From Spyradomonas excrementavium (GTDB lineage Bacteria > Cyanobacteriota > Vampirovibrionia > Gastranaerophilales > Gastranaerophilaceae): DNA of 32,931 bases. Both the position numbers and the translations under genes were made by a program. Positions 15,648 to 23,567 of this stretch are shown here, piece by piece. The DNA is taken from assembly GCA_018714005.1 (NCBI GenBank), contig DVOA01000107.1:1-32931 (forward strand), given 5' to 3'. The number at the start of each line of letters is the position of its first letter. The first letter of the stretch is position 1. A model generated the notes under the pieces. The model saw nothing but the letters and a program-made list of their open reading frames with translations. It ran no database searches and was not told where the DNA came from.

Positions 15648-16702
15648 TCAAGAACGACTTTTTTCAGCCCTTTCGGCTGATCGGGATTTCTTTTCAGGAG
15701 ATTTGCAATTTCGCATGCAATAAGCTGCAAAGTAATGAGAGAACCGAAAATAGCCTTGATTTTTTTGCTGGTCTTAATATATATATTCATATCCCCGCAA
15801 TCAGCCGTCTGCACAGAGGTTATGCAGGCGATTTCCGGCGTGTAATCCGCTCTGATTTTCTGAATATTTCGTTTTGCCGAAATTTCGTTTTCGTCATCAA
15901 TAATTGTAATAACAAACGCCCTGTTATTAAGCACTGCAACATGCCCGTGCATAAATTCACCGAACGGATACGCCATGACGTTTATGTAGGAGGTTTCTTT
16001 GATTTTTAATGCCCCCTCTTTTGCCACGGGGTAGTAATTTTTGTTCCCGAGAATAACAATATTGCTGTGAGTCGAGGCTTCTTTGGCGACTTCATTGATT
16101 TTTTCGACATTTCCGATAATTCGTTCAAGATAAAGCGGCAAACGGCGCAAAGCCCTCAAATCAACAAACAAATCCTCGCCTCGGAATTCTTTTATCTTCA
16201 AAATAATAAAAATCATGCAAAGAAGCTGCGCACAAAGGGCTTTTGTCGAGGCAATGCTCTTTTCAACGCCCGCGTCGGACAATATTTTGTAATCGCAGCC
16301 GTTCCAGAGGGTGGAATTTCGGGCGTTTGTTATGCACATGGTTCTTCCGCCCTTTTCTTTGATAATTTTCAGCGCGTTGAGCGTGTCAGAAGTTTCTCCT
16401 GACTGGGAAATAAAGATGAAAAGCGTTTTCGGGGTTACAAAATGATTTTTTTGAAGAATAAATTCACTTGAATACTCGTATTCGCAAGGAACGCCCACCA
16501 TTTCTTTAAATAAAGGCGCTGCGATTGCCGCACAGTTGTACGAGGAGCCGCTCGCTGAAATCACGATGTTGTCTATATCTTCCGGCAGCGCAATATTTAT
16601 GTGATTTTCATCTGTAACGTACATGCCAAGCAATTTTTGCACAACAGAAGGCTGCTCAAAAATTTCTTTTTGCATAATTGATTTAAGCTTCTGGTTTTCC
16701 AT
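15644..16702 (-). CDS. GlmS-like SIS-domain sugar isomerase/deaminase (no glutaminase domain)
   Basis: This protein of about 352 residues corresponds to the isomerase half of glucosamine-6-phosphate synthase: MQKEIFEQP near the start, a first SIS domain with SQSGETSDTLNALK (about 100-113) and KSIASTKA, a second with KEGALKIKETSY and AYPFGEFMHGH, and the C-terminal DQPKGLKKVVLD. The N-terminal glutamine amidotransferase domain (starting with a catalytic Cys) is absent, so it resembles the GlmS-type deaminases or deglycases (AgaS, FrlB, NagB-II) that act on aminosugar phosphates. A GTG at 16705 is possible, but the ATG at 16702 has better spacing (five bases) from GAGG. It is convergent with csaB, with overlapping stops and no terminator. 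Confidence 0.85.
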   Translation of the reverse strand: MENQKLKSIMQKEIFEQPSVVQKLLGMYVTDENHINIALPEDIDNIVISASGSSYNCAAIAAPLFKEMVGVPCEYEYSSEFILQKNHFVTPKTLFIFISQSGETSDTLNALKIIKEKGGRTMCITNARNSTLWNGCDYKILSDAGVEKSIASTKALCAQLLCMIFIILKIKEFRGEDLFVDLRALRRLPLYLERIIGNVEKINEVAKEASTHSNIVILGNKNYYPVAKEGALKIKETSYINVMAYPFGEFMHGHVAVLNNRAFVITIIDDENEISAKRNIQKIRADYTPEIACITSVQTADCGDMNIYIKTSKKIKAIFGSLITLQLIACEIANLLKRNPDQPKGLKKVVLD

Positions 16703-16872
16703 CACAACCTCACTTCTTATTACATTCTGCCGTAAATTATCAAAACTTACACTATCATTATCGGCATAATCTTATTAAAAGTTTAATAAAGTTGCAAAAC
16801 TTTACAATTTTCAATAAAAATCAGCAAAAAAATTTTTTTATGAACTTAAATCATAAAAAAGGGAGAAAGAAA

Positions 16873-17316
16873 ATGTTCAAAATAAACCTCAAACCCTTAA
16901 AAAGCACAATCCGCACAATAGATCAGGAAATGAACCAAACACGCGCAAGATACGCAAAATATCTTGAAGAAACAAGCCGCGATTTTGTCGCAAAACGCAG
17001 CAATGTTGAGATAAGAGACCCGCACACTATGGCAGGAAACTCATACTGGGAATTAAGAGACAAAATCGACCCGATAAATGACTTAGCAAAAAAAGCCGAC
17101 AAAAATGTCAAGTTTGAAGACGCAAGAGCCCTCATAAGGGGTGATGAATTTGCTTCCGCCACAATAGAAAACAGGCTTTCTTCAGAAATTCTTGTCACAA
17201 CCCTTGATAAAAAGACCGGAATCACGAACTACACGCTTATTGACAGGCTAAAATACACGGCAGATGAGTTTTTGGTAAAAATTGCAGATTTTATTAAAGC
17301 ACCGATTAAGCCGTAG
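16873..17316 (+). CDS. protein of unknown function, 147 aa
   Basis: I do not recognise this protein. It is hydrophilic and mostly helical in appearance, with a charged N-terminal region (QEMNQTRARYAKYLEETSRD) and a central segment with YWELRDKIDPINDLAKKADK. There is no signal peptide or membrane helix. I chose the ATG at 16873 because GGGAG lies seven bases before it; an in-frame ATG further up at 16792 has no such site. The 3' end is only eight bases from the stop of the convergent bamA gene. No terminator is visible between them. Confidence 0.75.
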   Translation: MFKINLKPLKSTIRTIDQEMNQTRARYAKYLEETSRDFVAKRSNVEIRDPHTMAGNSYWELRDKIDPINDLAKKADKNVKFEDARALIRGDEFASATIENRLSSEILVTTLDKKTGITNYTLIDRLKYTADEFLVKIADFIKAPIKP

Positions 17317-17324
17317 TATCCTTA

Positions 17325-19247
17325 TTAGTAGAATTCGCCAACACCAAACGTGAAAGCGCCTTTGCTGGTGCCCTCAGGCACGCCTGTGAGCGGATAGCCC
17401 CAGTCGATGGCAAGCGGCCCGACGCCCGGAACAAATACTCTTACACCTATACCGGCTGTGATGGCATGGAGCGGACGGTTGTATATTTCGTTTGTAACTG
17501 TTGAGCCGTAAATCTGACCTGCGTCAACAAAAGCCGCAAGTCTGATGTTTTCGAGGAATTTTGCTTCGGTAAATCTGTCAATAAACGGAATTGGCGTCAG
17601 GAATTCAGCAGAACCCATCATAAATCCGGTACCTGTACCGATTCCGCTCATTCTGAAACCTCTAACCGTATAAGGGCCGCCTAAACGATATGCCATAACC
17701 TCGGGCATGCTGTCGCCATGAACTTTTCCGCCGGCTCTGAAAGCAAGTGACACAGTCGATTTTTTACCGACAGGATAGTAGCGTTTAATGCTTCCGGTAA
17801 GCTTTCCGTATGTGTTTTCAAACCCGTCAAGCGCAATTGCCTCGTCAAATCTTGCAGTTGCAAACACACCTTTTCTCGGATTTGTCTGATTATCTCTTGT
17901 ATCATATATCAAGCTGGGTGAAAGCGTCAGGAAAACGCCGCCCTGCAGCTGTTTTGCACGCTCGGAAATAGGAATTCTGTGGGCATTATACAAACCGAGA
18001 ATCTGGTTGTAATCCCCCTCTTTTACATCAACATTTTCGAGCCCGATTCCAAAAGAACCGCTAAGATTTTTATACTCTTTAAACGGATGGGATATAGTCG
18101 CCTCAATACCATAACGCTGCTCAATAGCAAGAGGAATCTGATAGCTGGCAAAATCCCTGCCGAACGCTTTTACCATTAAAGAGTTGTCAGAACCCTTGAG
18201 TTTTGGCTCAAACCAGCTGATTTCGGCCTGCAAATTAGCTCTGTTAAGAGTTGAGCTGTCTGCCATGATTACACCGGTACCGGCAAGGACGTTAAGTGAA
18301 ATTCTCTGCCCCATGCCGCGGAAATTGTTCTCAGTAAAGCCCGCAGAACCGAAAAGCCCCGTCGCCGTATCCAAACCGCCGCCTATTGAAATAGTTCCCG
18401 TTCTTTGTTCCTCAAGATGTATCGTTACATCATAACGTTCGGGATTTTCCTCGCTTCTTTCGATTGTGCGCTTGACATCTTTAAATGCCTGAGTGCCGTA
18501 AAGGCGCATTAAATCCATTTTTATGAGATTTTCATTATAAACCGTGCCGGGCTGAGTAAGAACATTTCTTCGCACAACGAACTCTTTTGTTTTTTTGTTG
18601 CCCTGAATAATTATCGAATTAATCGTGCCCTCATCAATGGTTAAATTAACAGTTCCGTCCGGATCATCAGTAACATTCGTTACGCGCGCAAGAATATACC
18701 CCTGACTTGCGTATAAATCCTGAATTTGTTCGATGGCGTCATTTAAATCATGGATATTTTGAGGTTTTTCGAGCATGGGCTCAAGTATTTTCAAAATTTC
18801 GCCTGTTGAAATTGATTCGTTGCCTTCAATCATAAAATCAGTAACAGGCAGGTTTTCCTCGACAATAATTTTAAGTTTTATGTTGTTATCATCCAGTTTC
18901 ACAGGCACAGCTTTGATTTTTTCACTAAAATAGCCCATGTTATAGATAGATTTGAGGTTCTGCTGGACAACTTCCGCGCTGAAAGCGTCACCGGGCTTCA
19001 ACTCCATCTGGCGATAAACCGTATCAGTGTCAATAAGCCTGTTTCCCGTAATTTCGATGTTTTTAATGTAAACGGCAGATTTTGGAAGTTCCTGCTTCAC
19101 TTCTTCCTGCTGAGGTTCTTCGGAGGAGGGATATGCAGTGTTAAAAAGGGATTCGGTGTTCAAATCACCAAAAATCGAGCTGCGCGAAGACGGAGAATCC
19201 TCCCCCTCGGCAAATGCAGGCGCAGCCAGCATCATAAGAATCCCCAA
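17325..19247 (-). CDS. bamA: outer-membrane assembly protein BamA/Omp85
   Basis: This Omp85-family protein inserts beta-barrel proteins into the outer membrane, which shows that the organism has two membranes. A Ser/Pro/Glu-rich region follows the signal sequence, then three POTRA domains (about residues 55-270; e.g. VYIKNIEITGNRLIDTDTVY), as in cyanobacterial Omp85 rather than the five of proteobacteria. The 16-strand barrel includes GGPYTVRGF, the conserved VRGF of loop 6, and ends with FTFGVGEFY, a proper C-terminal aromatic beta-signal. The coordinates use the first standard start (TTG), but this truncates the signal peptide: the frame continues upstream as a classical KTISIALGILMMLAAPAFA. 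The real start is probably ATA at 19268 or ATT at 19289. Confidence 0.93.
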   Translation of the reverse strand: MGILMMLAAPAFAEGEDSPSSRSSIFGDLNTESLFNTAYPSSEEPQQEEVKQELPKSAVYIKNIEITGNRLIDTDTVYRQMELKPGDAFSAEVVQQNLKSIYNMGYFSEKIKAVPVKLDDNNIKLKIIVEENLPVTDFMIEGNESISTGEILKILEPMLEKPQNIHDLNDAIEQIQDLYASQGYILARVTNVTDDPDGTVNLTIDEGTINSIIIQGNKKTKEFVVRRNVLTQPGTVYNENLIKMDLMRLYGTQAFKDVKRTIERSEENPERYDVTIHLEEQRTGTISIGGGLDTATGLFGSAGFTENNFRGMGQRISLNVLAGTGVIMADSSTLNRANLQAEISWFEPKLKGSDNSLMVKAFGRDFASYQIPLAIEQRYGIEATISHPFKEYKNLSGSFGIGLENVDVKEGDYNQILGLYNAHRIPISERAKQLQGGVFLTLSPSLIYDTRDNQTNPRKGVFATARFDEAIALDGFENTYGKLTGSIKRYYPVGKKSTVSLAFRAGGKVHGDSMPEVMAYRLGGPYTVRGFRMSGIGTGTGFMMGSAEFLTPIPFIDRFTEAKFLENIRLAAFVDAGQIYGSTVTNEIYNRPLHAITAGIGVRVFVPGVGPLAIDWGYPLTGVPEGTSKGAFTFGVGEFY

Positions 19248-19323
19248 AGCTATTGATATTGTCTTTATATTATTCCCAAAAGTATTAATTTCTCAATTCC
19301 TATTTGTGAACCTCTTCCTAAAT

Positions 19324-19353
19324 ATTATAACCTTAAAAAATAAAAAGTATCAA
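19324..19353 (-). promoter_or_regulatory. putative bamA promoter
   Basis: On the minus strand TTGATA (19353-19348), an 18-base spacer and a consensus TATAAT (19329-19324) form a good sigma-70-type promoter. Transcription would begin near 19317, close upstream of the AGGA that could serve an ATT start at 19289. Confidence 0.65.
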
Positions 19354-19422
19354 CACCGCTTAGTAATACAGGCAACTTAGTTATATAATCTTTATATTTG
19401 TTAATAAAGTTTGAATTGCGGG

Positions 19423-19450
19423 TTTAAAAATTGAAAAAAAGTGGTATTAT
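19423..19450 (+). promoter_or_regulatory. putative fliD promoter (extended -10)
   Basis: An extended -10 TGGTATTAT (19442-19450) is preceded by TTTAAA at 19423-19428 (16-base spacing). I see no sigma-28 flagellar promoter. A leader of about 80 bases follows, with a small GTGCA/TGCAC hairpin around AGGAG (19489-19500) and a possible 7-codon TTG-started reading frame (19509-19532). Confidence 0.45.
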
Positions 19451-19538
19451 ATAAATATGTAAACTACTGTTAATGTAGGATTACTTTGTGCAAGGAGTGC
19501 ACTACAATTTGTTAAGGAAACAACTGAGGTGAAATAGC

Positions 19539-20936
19539 ATGACAATAAGTTTTTCAGGATTAGGTTCAGGACTCCCGATAGATGAATGGATTACAGCTCT
19601 TTGCAGCTCAAAACAAGCAACTATCGACAATTTGACCGCAAAGCAGACCACTTTGCAAACAAAAAGTTCGACTCTGAACTCTTTAAAATCCCTATATTCA
19701 ACACTGGAAACAACAGCAACAAAATGGACAGATTCTCTTCTCGGACCGACTTCTGACTTATTTTCAAAAGTCACTGTTAAGTCATCCGAGGATTCAAAAG
19801 AAAATAAGGCAATCACTGCAACAGTAACAAACCTTTCAACGCCGTCCGAATTTGATATAACTGTAGAAAGCCTGGCTTCACAGACTTCCACGGTTACAGA
19901 TAAAAATGACGCCTGGAAAAATGCCTCCAACAAGCTCTCCGAACTCGGTTTTTCCGGAAAAGGAACATTGAATATCAACGGTACAGACATTACTGTTTCC
20001 GATGACATGTCAGTAAGCGAACTTGTCTATAAAATCGGCAATTCAGGTGCCGGCGTTAACGCTTATTTAAAAGGCGGCCAGCTTGTTCTTGAAAACAAGG
20101 AGTACGGCGCAAAAGAAATGACAATTTCCGGCGATTTTGCCGATGCTGTCGGCCTTAGCAAAACAGAAAACCAGACAATCGGCGACAACGCGGTTTATAC
20201 CATCAACGGAGAACAGAAAACTGCGTCCTCAAACAGCCTCGATAGTTCCGATACCGGCATTATAGGGCTTTCAATTGAATTAAATTCAGTAACAACCGAC
20301 CCTGTAACGCTTAGAATCTCCAGAGAAGCTGACGAATCCGGCGTTAAAACAGCTTTAGACGAATTTGTCAGCGCTTTTAACAGCGTTATTTCAAAAACAG
20401 ACAGCGCTACAGCTGTCGGAGGCGACCTTAACGGCGAATCATCGCTTAATTATATAAGAAATGATTTAAGAACCCTCATCACAAGCAATGTTGGCAGCGG
20501 AAAATACAAATCGCTTGCAGATATCGGCATTACAACCGGTGCTGTTGGCGCCAGTGTAGATGCTGACACTTCCCAGCTGGTTATTGATGAAGAAAAATTT
20601 AAAGCTGCGTTCGAGGCAGACCCTGACGCGGTTAAAGAACTTCTTGTCGGCAGCACGGAAAAAGGCACAACAGGCTTAATGCAGGAGCTTCAAACCGCAC
20701 TTAAACCTGCTTTGGATTCTCAATCAGGATATTTTAAAGCCCGCAGCGATTCTTTGAGCAGCGAACTTTCCAATATTGCATCTAATATTGAGAATAAAAA
20801 TTCTGCGCTGGAAACTTACAAAGCAAACTTAACAAAAAAATACACAAATATGGATTTGATGATTGCTAAATTGAACCAGCAATTCACACAGCTGCAAAGC
20901 ACGCTTTCAGCGCTTTTCCCGTCTTCTGACAGCTAA
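19539..20936 (+). CDS. fliD: flagellar filament capping protein FliD (HAP2)
   Basis: This 465-residue protein is the cap at the tip of the flagellar filament, under which exported flagellin folds. The N-terminus ISFSGLGSGLPIDEWI is the classic FliD start, followed by a helical region, the FliD_N domain (to about residue 110), a variable middle, and the FliD_C domain with ALDEFVSAFNSVIS and LADIGITTGAVG. The C-terminal helix (SALETYKANLTKKYTNMDLM) pairs with the N-terminal helix as expected. GAGGTGA lies six bases before the ATG. No other flagellar structural gene is in the window; it is followed by its own terminator. A Maf-type flagellin glycosyltransferase is at 0.5-2.4 kb. Confidence 0.95.
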   Translation: MTISFSGLGSGLPIDEWITALCSSKQATIDNLTAKQTTLQTKSSTLNSLKSLYSTLETTATKWTDSLLGPTSDLFSKVTVKSSEDSKENKAITATVTNLSTPSEFDITVESLASQTSTVTDKNDAWKNASNKLSELGFSGKGTLNINGTDITVSDDMSVSELVYKIGNSGAGVNAYLKGGQLVLENKEYGAKEMTISGDFADAVGLSKTENQTIGDNAVYTINGEQKTASSNSLDSSDTGIIGLSIELNSVTTDPVTLRISREADESGVKTALDEFVSAFNSVISKTDSATAVGGDLNGESSLNYIRNDLRTLITSNVGSGKYKSLADIGITTGAVGASVDADTSQLVIDEEKFKAAFEADPDAVKELLVGSTEKGTTGLMQELQTALKPALDSQSGYFKARSDSLSSELSNIASNIENKNSALETYKANLTKKYTNMDLMIAKLNQQFTQLQSTLSALFPSSDS

Positions 20937-20955
20937 TATTAAAAAATATATAAAT

Positions 20956-20988
20956 AAAAAGAGGCATTTTCGACAATGCCTCTTTTTT
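20956..20988. terminator. bidirectional terminator between fliD and recR
   Basis: Arms AAAAAGAGGCATT and AATGCCTCTTTTT with a 6-base loop are followed by T runs on both strands. It serves fliD (+) and ybaB-recR (-). Confidence 0.92.
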
Positions 20989-20990
20989 AT

Positions 20991-21587
20991 TTATACCTCT
21001 CTTCTGCATTCAATAGCTTTTGCAAGCGTAATTTCATCGGCAAACTCAATGTCAGAACCGATAGGTATCCCGAAAGCAATGCGGCTCACTTTAATATTGA
21101 AGGGTTTTAGGAGTTTTGTGAGATATAAAGCCGTAGCCTCGCCCTCAACCGAGGGGCTGAGCGCAAGAATAACCTCTTTTATTTCAGTATCCGCAACTCT
21201 TTGCAAAAGCTCTTTAATTCTTATGTCCTCCGCGCCGATTCCGTCCATAGGCGAAATCAATCCTTGCAAAACATGGTATTTTCCCTTGTATTCATTGGTT
21301 TTTTCGATTGCAATCAAATCCTTTGTCTCGGCAACAACGCAGATAATCGAATTATCACGGGAATTTGAGCTGCAAATTTCACAGGGGTTTGTTGCCGACA
21401 TATTAAAGCATATATCGCAATAGTGAATTGTTTCTTTTGCGGTAATTATTGCCTGAGCAAATTTTTCCACCTCATGCTTTGGCATTTTCAAAAGATGGAA
21501 AGCAATTCTTTGCGCAGAACGCGGCCCAATCCCGGGAAAACGCTGGAAAAAGTCGATTAAATTGGCTAAAGGTTTAGTGTATTGCAT
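20991..21587 (-). CDS. recR: recombination mediator RecR
   Basis: RecR works with RecO (and RecF) to load RecA on gapped DNA. The 198-residue length is standard. The N-terminal helix-hairpin-helix is RFPGIGPRSAQRIAFHLL (about 16-33), the zinc finger uses C57, C60, C69 and C72, and the Toprim domain follows with VVAETKDLIAIE and ALSPSVEGEATALYL. The start overlaps the stop of ybaB by one base (TAATG), the common ybaB-recR arrangement. The identification is firm. Confidence 0.98.
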   Translation of the reverse strand: MQYTKPLANLIDFFQRFPGIGPRSAQRIAFHLLKMPKHEVEKFAQAIITAKETIHYCDICFNMSATNPCEICSSNSRDNSIICVVAETKDLIAIEKTNEYKGKYHVLQGLISPMDGIGAEDIRIKELLQRVADTEIKEVILALSPSVEGEATALYLTKLLKPFNIKVSRIAFGIPIGSDIEFADEITLAKAIECRREV

Positions 21588-21919
21588 TAAAACAGTCCCG
21601 GAATATGAATACCGCCCGTAAGCGATTTCATTTTAGCTTCCATTGCTGTTGTAGCCTGTTCTGTAGCCTGTTTCATGGCAGTAGCAATCAAATCCTCCAG
21701 CATTTCGAGCGTATCATCATCAACAGAATCCGGATTTTCAGGGTTCAAAGCAGCTTTTGTTAATTTCAAAGCCTTGAATTTGCCCTGACCGTCGCAAATT
21801 GCTGTTACAGCGCCGTTTCCTGACACAGCAGTGAATTCTGTATTTGCCAGTTCGGTTTGAGCTTCCTGCAATTTCTTTTGCATTTGCTGTGCCTGTTTCA
21901 TCATGCTTGCGATATTCAT
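21587..21919 (-). CDS. YbaB/EbfC nucleoid-associated protein
   Basis: This 110-residue protein is of the YbaB/EbfC family, small dimeric DNA-binding proteins that coat the nucleoid. It begins with the typical Met/Gln-rich helix (MMKQAQQMQKKLQEAQTEL), continues with GNGAVTAICDGQGKFKALKL, and ends with MKSLTGGIHIPGLF, very close to the GGLxxPGLF family end. GGGGAG precedes the ATG. It is the first gene of the ybaB-recR operon and is divergent from clpP. Confidence 0.96.
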   Translation of the reverse strand: MNIASMMKQAQQMQKKLQEAQTELANTEFTAVSGNGAVTAICDGQGKFKALKLTKAALNPENPDSVDDDTLEMLEDLIATAMKQATEQATTAMEAKMKSLTGGIHIPGLF

Positions 21920-22058
21920 TGTTTATCTCCCCAATCTTATTAATTTTACGTGTAATAAGATTATAAAATAAAAGGCGCGCTATTTGCAAACACTTGAAAA
22001 ATAGGAGCATTAAACGTATAATTTTTTTAAGAAATTTTAATAAAATTGTGGAGTAATA

Positions 22059-22658
22059 ATGGAATTTTCAAAAGTTTTAAGCTATGTACCTATGGTAATT
22101 GAATCTTCATCACGCGGTGAACGTTCTTTTGATATTTTTTCAAGACTTTTAAGAGAAAGAATCGTTTTTCTGGGCGAAGAAATTGATGACGAGCTGGCAA
22201 ACTCGATTGTAGCGCAGCTTTTGCTGCTCGATTCGGAAAATCCTGAAAAAGACATTATGCTCTATATAAACAGCCCCGGCGGCGTTATTACTGCTGGAAT
22301 GGCGATTTATGACACGATGAAAAGCCTCAGATGCGACGTAAGCACAATTTGCATAGGCGAAGCAGCAAGCATGGGCTCATTCTTGCTCTCATCAGGTACA
22401 AAAGGCAAAAGGCTTTCGCTCCCGAGCTCAAGAATTATGATTCACCAGCCTTTAGGAGGGGCACAGGGGCAGGCTACCGATATTGAAATCGAAGCAAAAG
22501 AGATTATAAGAATGAAAAACATGCTCAACGGCATACTTTCCGAAAACTCGGGGCAGCCTATTGAAAAAATCAAGCAGGACACCGAACGCGACTACTACAT
22601 GTCAGCTCAGGAGGCTGTTGAATACGGTTTGATTGACAAAGTCATTACCCGCGCTTAA
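22059..22658 (+). CDS. clpP: ATP-dependent Clp protease proteolytic subunit ClpP
   Basis: ClpP forms a double-heptamer barrel that degrades proteins unfolded by ClpX or ClpC/ClpA. All three catalytic residues are present: S104 in GEAASMGSF, H129 in MIHQPLGGAQG and D178 in ERDYYMSAQEA. The 199-residue length is usual. TGGAG stands five to seven bases before the ATG, with TAAAAT just before it as a possible -10 box. No clpX follows; the next gene encodes an unrelated unknown protein. The 250-base gap downstream is very AT-rich and has no clear terminator. Confidence 0.98.
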   Translation: MEFSKVLSYVPMVIESSSRGERSFDIFSRLLRERIVFLGEEIDDELANSIVAQLLLLDSENPEKDIMLYINSPGGVITAGMAIYDTMKSLRCDVSTICIGEAASMGSFLLSSGTKGKRLSLPSSRIMIHQPLGGAQGQATDIEIEAKEIIRMKNMLNGILSENSGQPIEKIKQDTERDYYMSAQEAVEYGLIDKVITRA

Positions 22659-22836
22659 TATTTCTTAATAATTTTGAAAAAGTTTCTATCTAAATGTTCA
22701 TTATTTTATATTTATTTTGTGATGAATAATTATAGATTTTTTATATATTTTGAGCATTCTAAAAGTCCCAAAAGGCTTGTTCTGACTTAATTTGAAGGCA
22801 TTTTGCATTTTTCATGAAAAATAAAAGATGATTTGC

Positions 22837-22875
22837 GCAATTTTGATTTAAAAAATGTTTTTATATAAGAGTAAG
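22837..22875 (+). promoter_or_regulatory. possible shared promoter motif, copy D
   Basis: GCAATTTT at 22837-22844, TTATATA at 22861-22867 and GTAAG at 22871-22875 have the same spacing (34 bases from GCAA to GTAAG) as the copies at 5.2 kb and 30.1 kb. The middle TATATAC and the inverted repeat are not conserved, so this is the weakest of the four copies. Confidence 0.35.
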
Positions 22876-22908
22876 GTTAGAATAATTGGTTACGGTAGGA
22901 GAACTAAA

Positions 22909-23454
22909 GTGTACGCAATATTTACAATGCGAAAACTGCAATTGACTCAGCGCATCAACCAGCTTCAATACAGGCAGATGCAGCTGGCACAAAGGCTACA
23001 GGATTTAGCCGCTTATGCAGCAAATATTGCAGACGGTGTGATTACACCGGGCGAATTTATGAGCAGTCCGGCAAGCATTTTCGGGGTTCAGCAAAACTAC
23101 CTGAACAGCAGCATTCCGAAAGCACTCTTCCAGGCCAGCATGACCACACAGATGTACATGAATAATATGATGCAGATGAACGCACAATCAGGCGGCCAAT
23201 ATGGAATGGCGGTTGACCCGTCGAACCCGAATTCGATTAATATGAATCAATTCTTTATATTCAATTCGTTCTTCAGACAGGCTCTTGACGCTGCGGGCAA
23301 GGCTCAGCAGGCGCAGGTCAAGAAAATGGAAACAGAAATCCAGAATGAAAAGCTGCAAATCGAAACACAGCTCAAAGCTGCCGAAGCAGAAATGGAAAGT
23401 GTAACAAAAGCAGAAGAACAGGGCATAAAAGAGTCCGCTCCTAAATATGCTTAA
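22909..23454 (+). CDS. protein of unknown function, Gln/Met-rich, 181 aa
   Basis: I do not recognise this protein. The N-terminal third is a Gln-rich helix (LTQRINQLQYRQMQLAQRLQ), the middle is Met/Asn-rich (TTQMYMNNMMQMNAQ), and the last 60 residues are a charged coiled coil (KKMETEIQNEKLQIETQL). No signal peptide or membrane segment is obvious. I chose GTG at 22909 because AGGAGA lies six bases before it; ATG codons further up (22855) lack such a site. A terminator follows at 23504-23530. A weak copy of the promoter motif seen before the 87-aa and 411-aa genes lies upstream. Confidence 0.75.
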   Translation: MYAIFTMRKLQLTQRINQLQYRQMQLAQRLQDLAAYAANIADGVITPGEFMSSPASIFGVQQNYLNSSIPKALFQASMTTQMYMNNMMQMNAQSGGQYGMAVDPSNPNSINMNQFFIFNSFFRQALDAAGKAQQAQVKKMETEIQNEKLQIETQLKAAEAEMESVTKAEEQGIKESAPKYA

Positions 23455-23503
23455 TAAAAATGATTAATTATTCCTCGAAAGTGTGTATGAAGTAAATAAA
23501 AAC

Positions 23504-23530
23504 AGCCTCCAAAACGGGGGCTTTCTTTTT
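23504..23530 (+). terminator. rho-independent terminator
   Basis: AGCCTCC (23504-23510) pairs with GGGGGCT (23516-23522), with one U-G pair on the + strand, followed by TTCTTTTT. It ends the 181-aa gene. Confidence 0.85.
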
Positions 23531-23567
23531 AAATGACAAAAAAATTTTTTAGATGTTTTTGAAAAGT

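Noticed and set aside
22716..22790. Short frame of 22 codons (MNNYRFF...) after clpP
   Set aside because: No ribosome binding site, AT-rich chance frame.
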